DNA from: Enoplolaimus lenunculus
Taxonomy: Eukaryota; Nematoda; Enoplea; Enoplida; Thoracostomopsidae
DNA length: 64,000 bases
Assembly: GCA_030248215.1 (NCBI GenBank)
Contig: JASANG010003292.1
Span: forward strand, 248,001 to 312,000
Reading direction: 5' to 3'
Shown here: one piece after another, positions 50,345-59,629 of the stretch
Position numbering within the stretch: position 1 is the first letter of the stretch
How the letters are laid out: each line of letters opens with the position of its first letter
The notes under the pieces: model-generated
What the model was told of the DNA's origin: nothing
Databases searched by the model: none
Seen by the model: the letters and a program-made list of their open reading frames with translations, nothing else
Program-made: the position numbers and the translations under genes

Positions 50345-51425
50345 GGATGACATCATCGTGAGACGCGATCTGATTGGACGTAGATGAACTGCAAGATTAT
50401 TGGCGAAGACATGGAGATCGGAAGCAATGACGTCATCCTGATGCATCATTTCGGTTGGATGATAACTGAAAGCGTTAATAGATTGGTTGTAATGACGCAA
50501 TCACAAATCGCCAGATGATTGGATAAAAGCGAAGTAGCGATTGGAAGGAATGACGTCATGCGGGTCCATCGCATAGATTGGATGATAATCGGAAGCCTTC
50601 ATTCGTTGCCGTCACGTCATCTCAGTCGGTGTACTGCAACAATTGGATAAAGGCCAGAGAATTTGAGATCGGAAGCAATGACGTCATCCTGGCACATTGT
50701 GATTGGAAGATACCGAACGCGTTGACTGGAGGATATGACGTCATCACAGATCACCAGATGATTTGATAAAAATGAAGAAATAGTGATTGGAAATAGTGAC
50801 GTCTTCCTGATACATGGCATTGATTGGATGATAACCGGAAGCCTCGATTCGTTGCTATGACATCATCTCACTCGATGTACTGCAAGGAAGCAATGATGTC
50901 ATCTGGCACATTATTGCGATTAGATGACAACCGGAAGCGTTGATTGGTTGCAGTGACGTCATCACAAATCGCCAGTATTAAATGAAAAAGCAATGAACTG
51001 ATGCAGTGACGTCACCAGAGACGCCAAGGTGATTTGATGCAAACCGGAAGGGCTGATTAGATGCAGTGACGTCACCAGAAACACCAAGGTGATGTGATGC
51101 AAATCAGAAGGGCTGATTGCATCGCCTTATGTTTGGACGAACACACAGTGCAGGAAGCGTTGATTGGTTGCAGTGACGTCATCACAAATCGCCAGTATTA
51201 AATGAAAAAGCAATGAACTGATGCAGTGACGTCACCAGAGACGCCAAGGTGATTTGATGCAAACCGGAAGGGCTGATTAGATGCAGTGACGTCACCAGAA
51301 ACACCAAGGTGATGTGATGCAAATCAGAAGGGCTGATTGCATCGCCTTATGTTTGGATGAACACACAGTGCAACCTGATTGGATAAAATCTTGCTACGAA
51401 CGATTCGATATAAATGACGTCATCA
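50345..51425. promoter_or_regulatory. Array of CRE (TGACGTCA) and CCAAT motifs in degenerate repeats
   Basis: TGACGTCA occurs exactly at 50428, 50551, 50679, 50736, 50954, 51007, 51067, 51174, 51227, 51287 and 51415. About six one- or two-base variants fill the gaps (50348, 50488, 50606, 50796, 50857, 50894). ATTGG, which is CCAAT on the minus strand, appears about a dozen times, usually 8-25 bp from a CRE, in words such as GATTGGTTGCAGTGACGTCA. Spacing is near 50-60 bp but irregular. CREB/ATF binds TGACGTCA and NF-Y binds CCAAT; both are established. Regulatory function here is inference. A repeat that happens to contain these words is the alternative. Confidence 0.55.
50933..51372. repeat. 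220-bp tandem duplication, 219/220 identical
   Basis: Copy 1 is 50933-51152, copy 2 is 51153-51372. The only difference I find is C at 51138 against T at 51358, in GGACGAAC/GGATGAAC, a CpG-to-TpG type change. Each copy holds three exact CREs. Confidence 0.97.
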
Positions 51426-51775
51426 TACATCATCAAGTTGATTGAATGTCATCGTAAACTACAAGTTAATTAGATAAAACTCTTAAAAATAGTAGGAAAT
51501 TTCATTGTTGATTTCAAAAATAGTTACCTAGAACGGATTGCAGGCAAGTCAAGTACACTATTGAAACAATTGGATGCAAAAAAGCAAAATTATTTTTTTA
51601 TTTTAGATATAAAGAAAACGATACGTAATACATTTTGTGAAGTTTAGGACTTTTAACTTCAAGGATAAGCTTTCATGATAAATGTGAAATAGACACATTT
51701 CACATCATTAAAGGCGTCTATTGTCATAAATGCGTTATTGTATTTAGCTGTGTGTAATGTAGTATTAGCCGTAAA
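51426..51775. other. Unassigned stretch
   Basis: AAATGTGAAATAGACACATTTCACATC (split: AAATGTGAAATAG, then CACATTTCACAT) at 51681-51707 is a short palindrome. Otherwise nothing. Confidence 0.4.
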
Positions 51776-51865
51776 TATATATATATATATATATGTATAT
51801 ATAATATATATGTATATTATATATATAATATACATTTATATAATATATATGTTTGTGTTTGTAGT
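51776..51865. repeat. (AT)n-type microsatellite
   Basis: TATATATATATATATATGTA and similar words over 90 bp. Confidence 0.92.
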
Positions 51866-52577
51866 GTCGTCTTGTATGATATATACTGTATTACTATAGA
51901 TATTTACATATATATTGTGTATACCTTGAAGTAACTTATATAATATCCATTTCCGGGTAAAAATCGGTGTAGGTTTTTTAGATCACAGCGTTAGCCTTTC
52001 AGTTATTCTAAGTTTAATTCTGTATATCGGAGAATTATCTGTTCAACTGTAATTTTGTATTATTTTCTGTTCTACAAGACAACTTGCCTGTCCACTTGAA
52101 TATACAAACGATAATAATTAAGCACATGTTAAGTCGTTAACGTTAATTATAAATTAATTCTTTTATTGATAAAGCCCTATTCACACGTGCAAGTTTTTGC
52201 AGCGAGAACTCGCAGATGCAACTTGCATGAAATATTTGCAGCTACAAGCATTTTCAAAGGAACATTCCAATTGACCAATCAAACTGCAGGTGCAAGAAAG
52301 TCAAGTGACTTGCAACGGTGTTAACGGGTGCGAATTAAAATAAATTAGCATGAGTTCCAGTGAATAATTTGCAGCTGCAACAACTTCGAAGCTGCTTTGT
52401 GACCATTTGAAAAAATACGAAATCGACTCCGCTGAACGTAAAGTTGTATTTTTTGAAAATTTGTTGTCAATTTTGTGTTAATTTTTTTTTCGTCTGTGTG
52501 ATGTGTGACGCGTAGTACAAAACGGGTTTTGTATATATTTATGGTTATTTCTTGAAGTATTTTAATGTTTGTTTTGC
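51866..52577. other. Mostly unassigned; possible MITE end at 52165
   Basis: CCTATTCACACGTGCAAGTT (52167) resembles DNA-transposon ends seen in animals, and 52190-52325 is rich in TTGCAGC/GCAAGT words, but no inverse partner closes the element. An M-like TCCGGGTAAAAATCGGTGTA lies at 51954. Confidence 0.35.
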
Positions 52578-53028
52578 TTATTTGTTCAAATGTGTACAGC
52601 ACCTATCACCAGTTGACCAATAGCATTTCGAAGAAATCATTTTATACCGTTTTTGACGGGTCCGAGCGACGTCAGAGGCAGAAACGTGGCTTTAGGATCA
52701 AGCATTTTCACTGGAATTAAAGTGTTTAAATAGTGTTTTTGTGTTTGTAACACAAGAAATGATTAGTTCGAAATTTCGAAATCGTAGCAACGCTGATTGG
52801 TTGGGCGGGTGGGGGGGGGGGAGTTTTGTCTTCTTATCCAACTAAAATGTAGTTTTTTTGTAATTAATATATTTTAAATAGGTTATTTTTAAGTAATATT
52901 AATTTTTTGTAATGTTTTCAACCCAAATATTAATATTAAAACAAAGTATTGAAGATGTTGTCGTAGTTTTTGCAAAAAACCTGGTGATTTTTAGGTGTTA
53001 CTCACATTTGAGAATACTTAGAACGATC
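52578..53028. other. Unassigned; ends of family S-like sequence
   Basis: TCAAATGTGTACAGCACCTA (52587) and CTCACATTTGAGAATACTTA (53001) could be the two ends of an S-type element of about 430 bp whose middle is replaced. A G run lies at 52811-52820. Confidence 0.4.
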
Positions 53029-53267
53029 TGGTGGGCCCATAAAAGAGTAGATTTAGATTCCTAGATTACATTTTTGTGCTCATGCTTAGGCTTAGGCTTA
53101 ATCTTAGGCTTAGGAAAACATGTTTGCCACGCTTAGGCTTAGGCTTAGGAAAACATTTGTCACGCTTAGGCTTAGGCTTAGGAAAACATTTTTGCCACGC
53201 TTAGGTTTAGGTTTAGGATTAGGAATACGCTTAATCTACTGTTACACCCCTTAAAGTAACATTGGCC
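53029..53267 (+). mobile_element. TTAGGC-A MITE, left end missing
   Basis: Starts at CTGGTGGGCCCATAAAAGAG, i.e. 30 bp into the consensus. Ends ACACCCCTTAAAGTAACATT then GGCC. The core has three GGAAAACATTTTTGCCACGC-type units. Confidence 0.88.
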
Positions 53268-53796
53268 GGTTTTAGCATATGAAAACGGAATTTTCTAGCA
53301 TTGCGAAGGCTTTTCCTGGAAACACTAGACTGGAAATAATTCGAATGTTTCATAATTAATTTTTTAAGTCCAAATGAATAATTCAAGTCAATATAGCAGA
53401 TAATTTTGTGAAAATATTTTATAAAATGACCATTAATGTGGAGGGTGTACCGGTTTCAAAATAAATGGAAAAATCGCTCAAGTATCTGGTTTAAATTTTA
53501 GGCAAAACAGGTTCAGATGTAAGGTTTTGCAGCATTATTCCGTGTGGCATTTGTTCAGTTGGCCAACCGCAAGCCTTAGCCTAAGTTTTGCCTATATTTG
53601 AAAGTTTCGAAAATGGTGGGAGATGCATGCAAATGAGAATATACATGGTATATAATATACGGTTGAGTACTTGCAGTCAAGACAGCCTCATATGCGACGG
53701 ACTGTGAGCAAACTGTAAGGGTTTTGTTTTCAGTATAATTTGTTATCCCAAGCTTGGGCGCCTAGCGTTTATGACTGTGTATTATCTTAGATATAG
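53268..53796. other. Unassigned stretch
   Basis: No repeat partner, coding frame or RNA gene recognised. Confidence 0.45.
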
Positions 53797-54015
53797 ACCC
53801 GTATTCTCAAATGTGTGTAGCACCTATCTCCAGTTGGTGATTGGCCTTGTTATTTTAACACGTGGTGAGCTTCGAAATTCAGCACATTTTTTTGCATTTG
53901 ATTAGTCCTACATCTGTACCAAATTTTGAAATCTGCAATTACATGTGTTCGTCAGTTTGAAAACCTATCGCTAACTGATGATAGCTGCTATTCGCATTTG
54001 AGAATATATGGAACC
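53797..54015 (+). mobile_element. MITE family S (copy 3)
   Basis: ACCCGTATTCTCAAATGTGT to TTCGCATTTGAGAATATATG then GAACC. Confidence 0.75.
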
Positions 54016-54221
54016 TTAATATAAATTCTTGTTAAATTTAATTTGTTTAGTATTTATAATATGAAATCTAAGAGCTAAACTGGTATATAAGCTATCTCAT
54101 GCTGGATTTTCAGTTTAAAACCCTGAGAACTGGTCAGCGATATTTTCCGGATCCGGAACGGAATATATTTGTGATGTATAAAAGTGACAGTCTATGACTT
54201 ATTGTTTGGATTGATAAAGAC

Positions 54222-54382
54222 GGTCCATGTTAATTATAAGGGCATGGCTCCTTAAGCCTAAACCTAAGAGCCAAAGCCTGAGCCTAAGCCTAAATATAAG
54301 CCTAAGGAAGCCTAAGGGCCTCCAGGGTTCTATAAGTCCGCAGTGTCTCAGTGAGCAAGTCCACCGGTAATGAACATGGGCC
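54222..54382 (-). mobile_element. Degenerate TTAGGC-A-like MITE
   Basis: GGTCCATGTTAATTATAAGG to CCACCGGTAATGAACATGGG then CC, with a CTAAGCC core. Flanks share GATAA. The inner arms differ from all other copies. Confidence 0.7.
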
Positions 54383-54577
54383 GATAAGATTATGTGCGCA
54401 AAAACTGCCATTATATAACAGCCGAGGGTCGGTGTCCTAAGATAAGATTTGATTTGATTATTAAGATACTGTAAGGTTAAGGTGAAAAATCTTTAAAACC
54501 TACTTCAGTCGCGCAGGACTGAATGCTCTGAAGGTAACCAGTTTAACTTGTTAAGGAACGCTAATAATTCAGCAGGG

Positions 54578-55011
54578 CAGAGTGCAACCGGAACTACAAT
54601 TTACTGGAATCGGAACCGGAACTTGAAAATGTTACCCGAAACGGAACCGCAACCGGAACCGATGAACGGAAAATACATGCCACCGAAAAATTCATTTTAG
54701 TTTTCTTTTTTGCAATACCATTGGTGAAATAAAATAACACTGGATATAGGTATTTACTTTATCGTCTGTATTTTGTATTTTCATAAGCAACGAACGTCAA
54801 ATCTACCTTTGATGGTTTATTTTCAGCGATTGTCAAGGTTTGCATACTCTGCTAATGAAATCTATTTAATTTTTATCATCTTTTTTAGTAAAATATTTTA
54901 AGTTCAACCGACCAAAATTTAATACCATAATTTTTAATTACGGTAAAAATTTACCAGAACCGGAATGAAAACGTCAAAAAATGCCGGAACCGGAATTCCG
55001 GTTGCACCCTG
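54578..55011 (-). mobile_element. hAT-like family I (434 bp)
   Basis: CAGAGTGCAACCGGAACTAC to GGAATTCCGGTTGCACCCTG. Subterminal GGAACCGGAAC words at both ends. The flanking 8-mers do not match well. Confidence 0.83.
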
Positions 55012-55128
55012 CAGTATGATGCGTCGAAGCCTTTTGCATGACTTACTACTGAGCTTGAAACGTTTTTGTGGAGTGCAAAATTTTTCAAGGGGGCTCAGCC
55101 ACCCTGCTCCAGTCTGGCTACTGACCAT
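55012..55128 (+). mobile_element. Family H, right part
   Basis: CATGACTTACTACTGAGCTT, GCAAAATTTTTCAAGGGGGC, TCCAGTCTGGCTACTGACC. It directly adjoins the I element, which may have replaced its left half. Confidence 0.6.
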
Positions 55129-55150
55129 CGCTTACTGCAAGCCAGTTGAC

Positions 55151-55305
55151 GGCCCATGTTACTTTAACGGGCATCCAGGTTTCAGGTTAGTCTATAAAAG
55201 AGTACGTTTAAATTCTAGATTATATTTTTTGCTTAAGCTTAGGCTTAGGCTTAGGCTTACGACCACGCATAATTTACTGTTACGCCCGTTAAAGTAACAT
55301 TGGCC
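55151..55305 (+). mobile_element. TTAGGC-A MITE, short core
   Basis: GGCCCATGTTACTTTAACGG to GCCCGTTAAAGTAACATTGG then CC. Confidence 0.9.
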
Positions 55306-55447
55306 ACAATACTATTTATGCATTTTTACCTAAGTAATTGTGTTAGTCTGAACTAAAGCTAAATTATAAGCCTCAAGTCTTAAGCTTGAAAGATGAATTA
55401 AGCATACGTGTTCCATCACCTCGGACTGCTATATATGCCCTCCTGCC

Positions 55448-55700
55448 CAATGGCGGATCCATGGGGGGCCACCTCGGATGTGGCCCCCCCAACAGCATCT
55501 CGACAAAAATTATATAGAGTATCAATTGCTATTCTACGCTGTTTATTTCTTTGTTTTATACACAATAGTATTAGCAGCTTATAATAAGCTCCGTCTTATT
55601 TCCTCCCCTCTCATTTGGGACACTACAGTATGGGTCAAAAATAAGTTTATTACCTGGGAAATTTTGGCCCCCCCATTTTGAGATCCTGGATCCGCCACTG
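55448..55700 (+). mobile_element. hAT-like element F (253 bp, full length), perfect TSD
   Basis: CAATGGCGGATCCATGGGGG to CCTGGATCCGCCACTG, flanked exactly by CTCCTGCC (55440-55447, 55701-55708). It contains the last 40 bp or so of an E element (CATTTGGGACACTACAG) followed by TATGGGTCAAAAATAAG, the same junction as at position 61. Confidence 0.92.
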
Positions 55701-55802
55701 CTCCTGCCCATTATTATTCAGTTATATGTTCACCTTGCAATCCATCGTTCTAAAGACCAGCTTGTGCACTGCGTTGTGTATAAAAGTTGAATATAAAAAT
55801 GT

Positions 55803-55832
55803 TTTTGTTGTTGTTGTTATGTTGTTGTTGTT
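55803..55832. repeat. (TTG)n run
   Basis: Short TTGTTG microsatellite. Confidence 0.9.
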
Positions 55833-55895
55833 TTTATTGCAATTTTGCTTTTTATTATTGTTTTATTTTACACGAGCAAGAAGCAGCAACGATTT

Positions 55896-56086
55896 GGCCA
55901 ATGTTACTTTTAGGTGCGCAACAGTAGACTCAGCGTATTTGTAGGCCTAAGCCAAAGTGTAAGCGTTGCCAAGAATGTGTTCCTAAGTCGAAGCCTAAGT
56001 CTAAGCATAAAATGTAATCTAGAATCTAAAATTACGCTTTTATACATCCACCAGAAACGTGGACGCCCCTAACGGTAACGTGGGCC
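55896..56086 (-). mobile_element. TTAGGC-A MITE
   Basis: GGCCAATGTTACTTTTAGGT to CGCCCCTAACGGTAACGTGG then GCC. Flanks AACGATTT and AAGGATTT match at 7 of 8. Confidence 0.92.
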
Positions 56087-56520
56087 AAGGATTTTTTAGT
56101 CGACAGGTGATGTTAAACGCTTTTTTCAGTCAGAAGTAACATGTTCCTATTAGATGGCAAGCTTATAATTGTATAGAAATCAAAAACAAAGTTGATCAAC
56201 GAGAAACGGTTAACCCTGAAAATATTACATAATTGGAGTCAAGCTATTTGAAATATAAATTTTACAGTATTGTACTATCATGAATTTTGGGTGCGGCGTT
56301 TTCTGGCGTGCAGTTGCCTGTCTGATTTCAAATAGAATATATTCATGTGAGAAAGTGTTACAAAATTTAAATGTTGAGCTCAAACCTGAATTTAGGCTCA
56401 TTGTCGCGAAAATATGGTTTGGTTTGGCAAAATATATTTTCAGAAATTCGGAGTCCATTGTTTATGTGTACAACGTTGCTACATACATGCCCGTAGGTGT
56501 GTTTTTCTGTTCAAAATTTT
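56087..56520. other. Unassigned; piggyBac-MITE end fragment at 56336
   Basis: ATTCATGTGAGAAAGTGTTA (56341) is the right end of the tRNA-bearing piggyBac MITE alone. Overlapping frames on both strands have no domain. Confidence 0.45.
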
Positions 56521-56705
56521 GGCGCATGGAAAGATCAGGGTCGGAACGTTTTTCTGCACGACTGCAATAGAGTAAGCCTAAGGTTTTAAATTATTTTTTG
56601 CTGAAGTTTAGGCTTAGGTATAAGCTCTTACTTACGCTTTTATTTTTAGGCTTAGGTTCAGGAATATGCTTATACTACTGTAACGGCCCTGTTCTATACA
56701 ATGGT
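56521..56705 (+). mobile_element. TTAGGC-B/C MITE
   Basis: GGCGCATGGAAAGATCAGGG (B-type left) and ACGGCCCTGTTCTATACAAT then GGTC (C-type right): a hybrid of the two branches. Flanks AAAATTTT and AAATATTT match at 6 of 8. Confidence 0.85.
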
Positions 56706-56981
56706 CAAATATTTTACAGATGTAGATTTTAAGGTAATAAAGGTTAAAACAGATGTACAGTTTGCCCATTTTAAAGTCATCATATTTTAGAAAATGTTTA
56801 AATTATGTATTATATATGAATAAAGCTTCTAAACGCCTACTTAATACGATACTTAATTATTAGAAATTTCTTTCTGGTTTAGTTTTGACTTACCAGTTTG
56901 CTATTCGACATCATTGGATCAGCCAAAGTTGTTTAATGTGTAGTTTATGACGGCTGGAAATTTGTAACTCACAGGAACCGA

Positions 56982-57164
56982 GGCCCATGTTACGTTTAAG
57001 GCCGTCCCGGTTTCTTGTGGGACTGTCAAAATGTAGGCTTACATTCTAGACTACATTTTTTCCTTAGGCTTTTAGGCTTAGGAATACGCTTTTGTATCGC
57101 TTAAGCTTATACGCTTAGGAATACGCTTAATCTACTGTTACGGCCGCTAAAAGTAACATTGGCT
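56982..57164 (+). mobile_element. TTAGGC-A MITE
   Basis: GGCCCATGTTACGTTTAAGG to CCGCTAAAAGTAACATTGGC then T. Right after it, two 27-bp tandem units (GACCACCCAACGAAAGTGGA at 57171 and 57198) occur. Confidence 0.9.
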
Positions 57165-57322
57165 GGAATTGTGACCACCCAACGAAAGTGGAGTATTGCG
57201 ACCACCCAACGAAAGTGGAATAATGTTTTACGTGATGGCTCGTCCAATCGCAATATATATTTAATTACCCACAGAACTTGTGCAGCTTCGATATAACTAA
57301 TTAAGCAACCGACCCATAACTA

Positions 57323-58027
57323 TAGCCTATGTTTACTTTGAGGGCTGTACCATTTTTCGGCTAATGTATAGGACAGGGGCTTTCCATAATTTTACTACCG
57401 AAATAGTCGGAACCTCCGGCAAAAATTCTACCGGAGCCGGAGGCAATGCATGGAAGTTATAGGTTTAGGCGTCCAATGTTACTTTTAGGGCGTCCCGTTT
57501 TCCGCGGGACAGCAATAACACAAAAGTGTAGGGGTAAATTCATTTGCTATTGTCGACAAGATTACGGGCAAATGAGAAAACGGGACAGCTGCAAATTTTC
57601 GCTGGAAAAACGTGAAAACGGGACAAGTTTGTTTCGGGCAAATGGGAGAACGGGACAGCTACAATTTTTCGCTGGCAAAACAGGTCAATTGGAACAAGAC
57701 TGTTTCCGGTAAATTGGAAAACGGGACAGCTGCAATCCACTTTTCTCAGCCAAAATTATGCTTGTAATATTTCGTACCAAACCAGCGGAATTTCTCGCCG
57801 ACACACAGGAGCGGCTACACTGCACTAGTGGCCGTAAATATTCCACCTTGACAAACGGGAAGCCCCTGTGCTATACATGTGCCCATTTTTCCGCGGGACT
57901 GCAATAAAGTAGGCTTGAGCTGTATTGGCTTAAGCTTAGGCGTATAGTTCTATAGCTATAAGTTTAGCTTTACGTTGATGCTAAGGAATGTGCTTAACCT
58001 ACTGATTCGCTCCTCAAAGTAATGGTC
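57323..58027 (+). mobile_element. TTAGGC-A-like MITE carrying a C-like insertion
   Basis: AGCCTATGTTTACTTTGAGG and GCTGTACCATTTTTC form the left arm. After the insertion the host resumes CGCGGGACTGCAATAAAGTA, a worn TTAGGC core, and CTCCTCAAAGTAATGGTC. Confidence 0.75.
57359..57883 (+). mobile_element. 525-bp TTAGGC-C-end element with a 70-bp minisatellite, perfect TSD
   Basis: GGCTAATGTATAGGACAGGG to CCCCTGTGCTATACATGTGC then C, flanked exactly by CATTTTTC (57351-57358, 57884-57891). It has no TTAGGC core. Instead it has an A-type end (CCAATGTTACTTTTAGGGCG, 57474) and three units of about 70 bp with AACGGGACAGCTGCAA (57580, 57650, 57721). Confidence 0.85.
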
Positions 58028-58191
58028 ATGTAATCTATGAAAGCTTAGTTGGTAGAAGGAAATGGAGTGAAATCAAATGACCAGACTGGAGTCACTTGTA
58101 CATGCGCGTCTACGTGACCGGCAGTAATTGGTTCGACTGTGGTCAAAATGTCTTCTTGAGCTTCCTTTGTAGAAATATTTGTCAGCAGTTG

Positions 58192-58628
58192 TGTCCAATG
58201 TATAGAACAAGGCCGCTACAGTAGTATAAGTATAGGATGCATAACGTGTAAATATAAGCGTATACCTAAGCCTCTTAAGCCGAAGCAAAAAATAGTCTAA
58301 AAGCTTAACCCTTTCTCACATGAATATTTTCAATTTCAAGTGAGACGTAATTTTATGGTGAGATTCGAACCCCAGTCTCACGAGTGGGAGGCGTTTACGA
58401 TGACCACTGAGCTATAGGAGCTTGACGCTCGAGCCCTAAGGGGCTCTCACGTCTTGTGAAGATTTTGCTCTGCGCATAATTGTGAAACACTGCTCACAGT
58501 GTCTATAATAGTCTATATTGCTCGTATATTTTTGTATTTAGTTGCTCATAGTATACTCTATGAGTGAGAGGGTTAAGCGCACTCTATTGCAGTCCGCCAG
58601 AAAAACAATCCGCCCTTGTTTTTTACAT
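58192..58628 (-). mobile_element. TTAGGC-C/B MITE interrupted by the piggyBac-like MITE
   Basis: TGTCCAATGTATAGAACAAG and a short CTAAGCC core; then AATAGTCTAAAAGCTTAA, the insertion, TTAAGCGCACTCTATTGCAG, CCGCCAGAAAAACAATCCGC and TTTTTACA. Confidence 0.85.
58309..58572 (-). mobile_element. piggyBac-like MITE with tRNA-Gly-like insert (copy 3), nested
   Basis: 264 bp, CCCTTTCTCACATG to CATAGTATACTCTATGAG then TGAGAGGG, flanked by TTAA (58305-58308, 58573-58576). The host consensus reads AAAGCTTAAGC here, so the TTAA is a true duplication. The minus strand gives TAGCTCAGTGG (A box, 58414-58404) and GGGGTTCGAATC (B box, 58373-58362), with an anticodon-loop-like CTCCCAC between. This is the least decayed tRNA-like part. 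Confidence 0.92.
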
Positions 58629-58818
58629 AAATGATGTTAAATAAATGATTACAAAAGTTTCTGTAACATCCACAGGCCAAATTTAACAGAACTGCAGGTC
58701 GAAGCCAGGATGTGGGTATTCAAATTTAGCATTCGTTTTATGGCTCATTTTTTCCATAACTTGTGCCGTATTTTTCGCACACATACCTGCAATTGATATG
58801 TTTTCGGTTAAAAATGTG

Positions 58819-59022
58819 TGCCCGAGATCAGGGGCGGACTGTTATTGGGACTGTTTGGCTTAGGCTAAGGCTTAGGCTTAATAATATGCTCATTCTTACG
58901 CTTAGGCTTAGGCTTAGGATTAGGCTTTTAGGTTAGGCTTAGGATTAGGCTTAGGATTAAGCTTAGGCTTAGGCTAAGGAATATACTTATAATACTGTTC
59001 AGCACCTGTTCTTTACATTGCC
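58819..59022 (+). mobile_element. TTAGGC-B MITE, perfect TSD, left arm shortened
   Basis: TGCCCGAGATCAGGGGCGG to CACCTGTTCTTTACATTGCC, flanked exactly by AAAATGTG (58811-58818, 59023-59030). Confidence 0.92.
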
Positions 59023-59088
59023 AAAATGTGCAATTTGTGCTTTTGCTTTACTATTTCACGTTTTCACGTTAAAAGACGATTGCATATG

Positions 59089-59312
59089 CACTGCAAAAAA
59101 TGGTGAGTCAAATTGACTCCCTTCGAAATAGGCTTTTCCGGACTCACAAACTGAGTCAAAATTCCACTCCGCCAGAGTCAAATTTGACTCACTCACTGAG
59201 CGACTGATTAACTCGAATTTGACTCCGGCGGAGTTAAACTTTGACTCAGTTTGTGTAGTCCGGAAAAGCCTATTTCGGAGGGAGTCAATTTGACTCACCA
59301 TTTTTTGCAGTG
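59089..59312. mobile_element. Palindromic MITE, family D (copy 12), longest
   Basis: CACTGCAAAAAATGGTGAG to CACCATTTTTTGCAGTG, 224 bp. TATG lies directly on both sides. Arms AATAGGCTTTTCCGGACT and its inverse are almost unaltered. Confidence 0.92.
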
Positions 59313-59331
59313 TATGTTTATCCTCATCCTG

Positions 59332-59509
59332 GGCCCATGTTACTTTTAGGACCGTTCCTGTTTTCTCGCACGAGTGCAATAGAGTAGGATTAGAGATTAG
59401 ACTATTTTGCTTGTGCTTAGGTATTTTTATCGTCTCAGGCTTGTAAGCTTTAGATTTAAGAATATGCATGCTTTAATCTAGAGTTGCGGCTCTAAAAGTA
59501 ACATTGACC
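59332..59509 (+). mobile_element. TTAGGC-A MITE, core nearly lost
   Basis: GGCCCATGTTACTTTTAGGA to GCTCTAAAAGTAACATTGAC then C. Confidence 0.88.
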
Positions 59510-59629
59510 CTTTCCAGCGTGAATTACTAGTTCTATTTTAATTGAAATTTATACATTTCAAAATCGAACCCGGCGTCTTAGAACGATGGGAGTTGATGCT
59601 TCAATGCCACATCTCAGGCAGCTATGGGT

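Noticed and set aside
49949-50350. 133-residue plus-strand ORF opposite the putative secreted peptide
   Set aside because: It begins inside the arm of a D hairpin and has a biased basic composition; the antisense frame has the better start context.
58360-58416. Functional tRNA-Gly gene
   Set aside because: A and B boxes and a CCC anticodon-like loop are present, but the acceptor arms do not pair, the T stem is mostly unpaired, and the piece is part of a repeated TTAA-flanked element.
59056-59469. Repeated MVSQIDSLRNRLF-type proteins (also 5204, 17475, 25154, 29442)
   Set aside because: They are translations of the D hairpin arms (GGTGAGTCAAATTGACTC), not a protein family.
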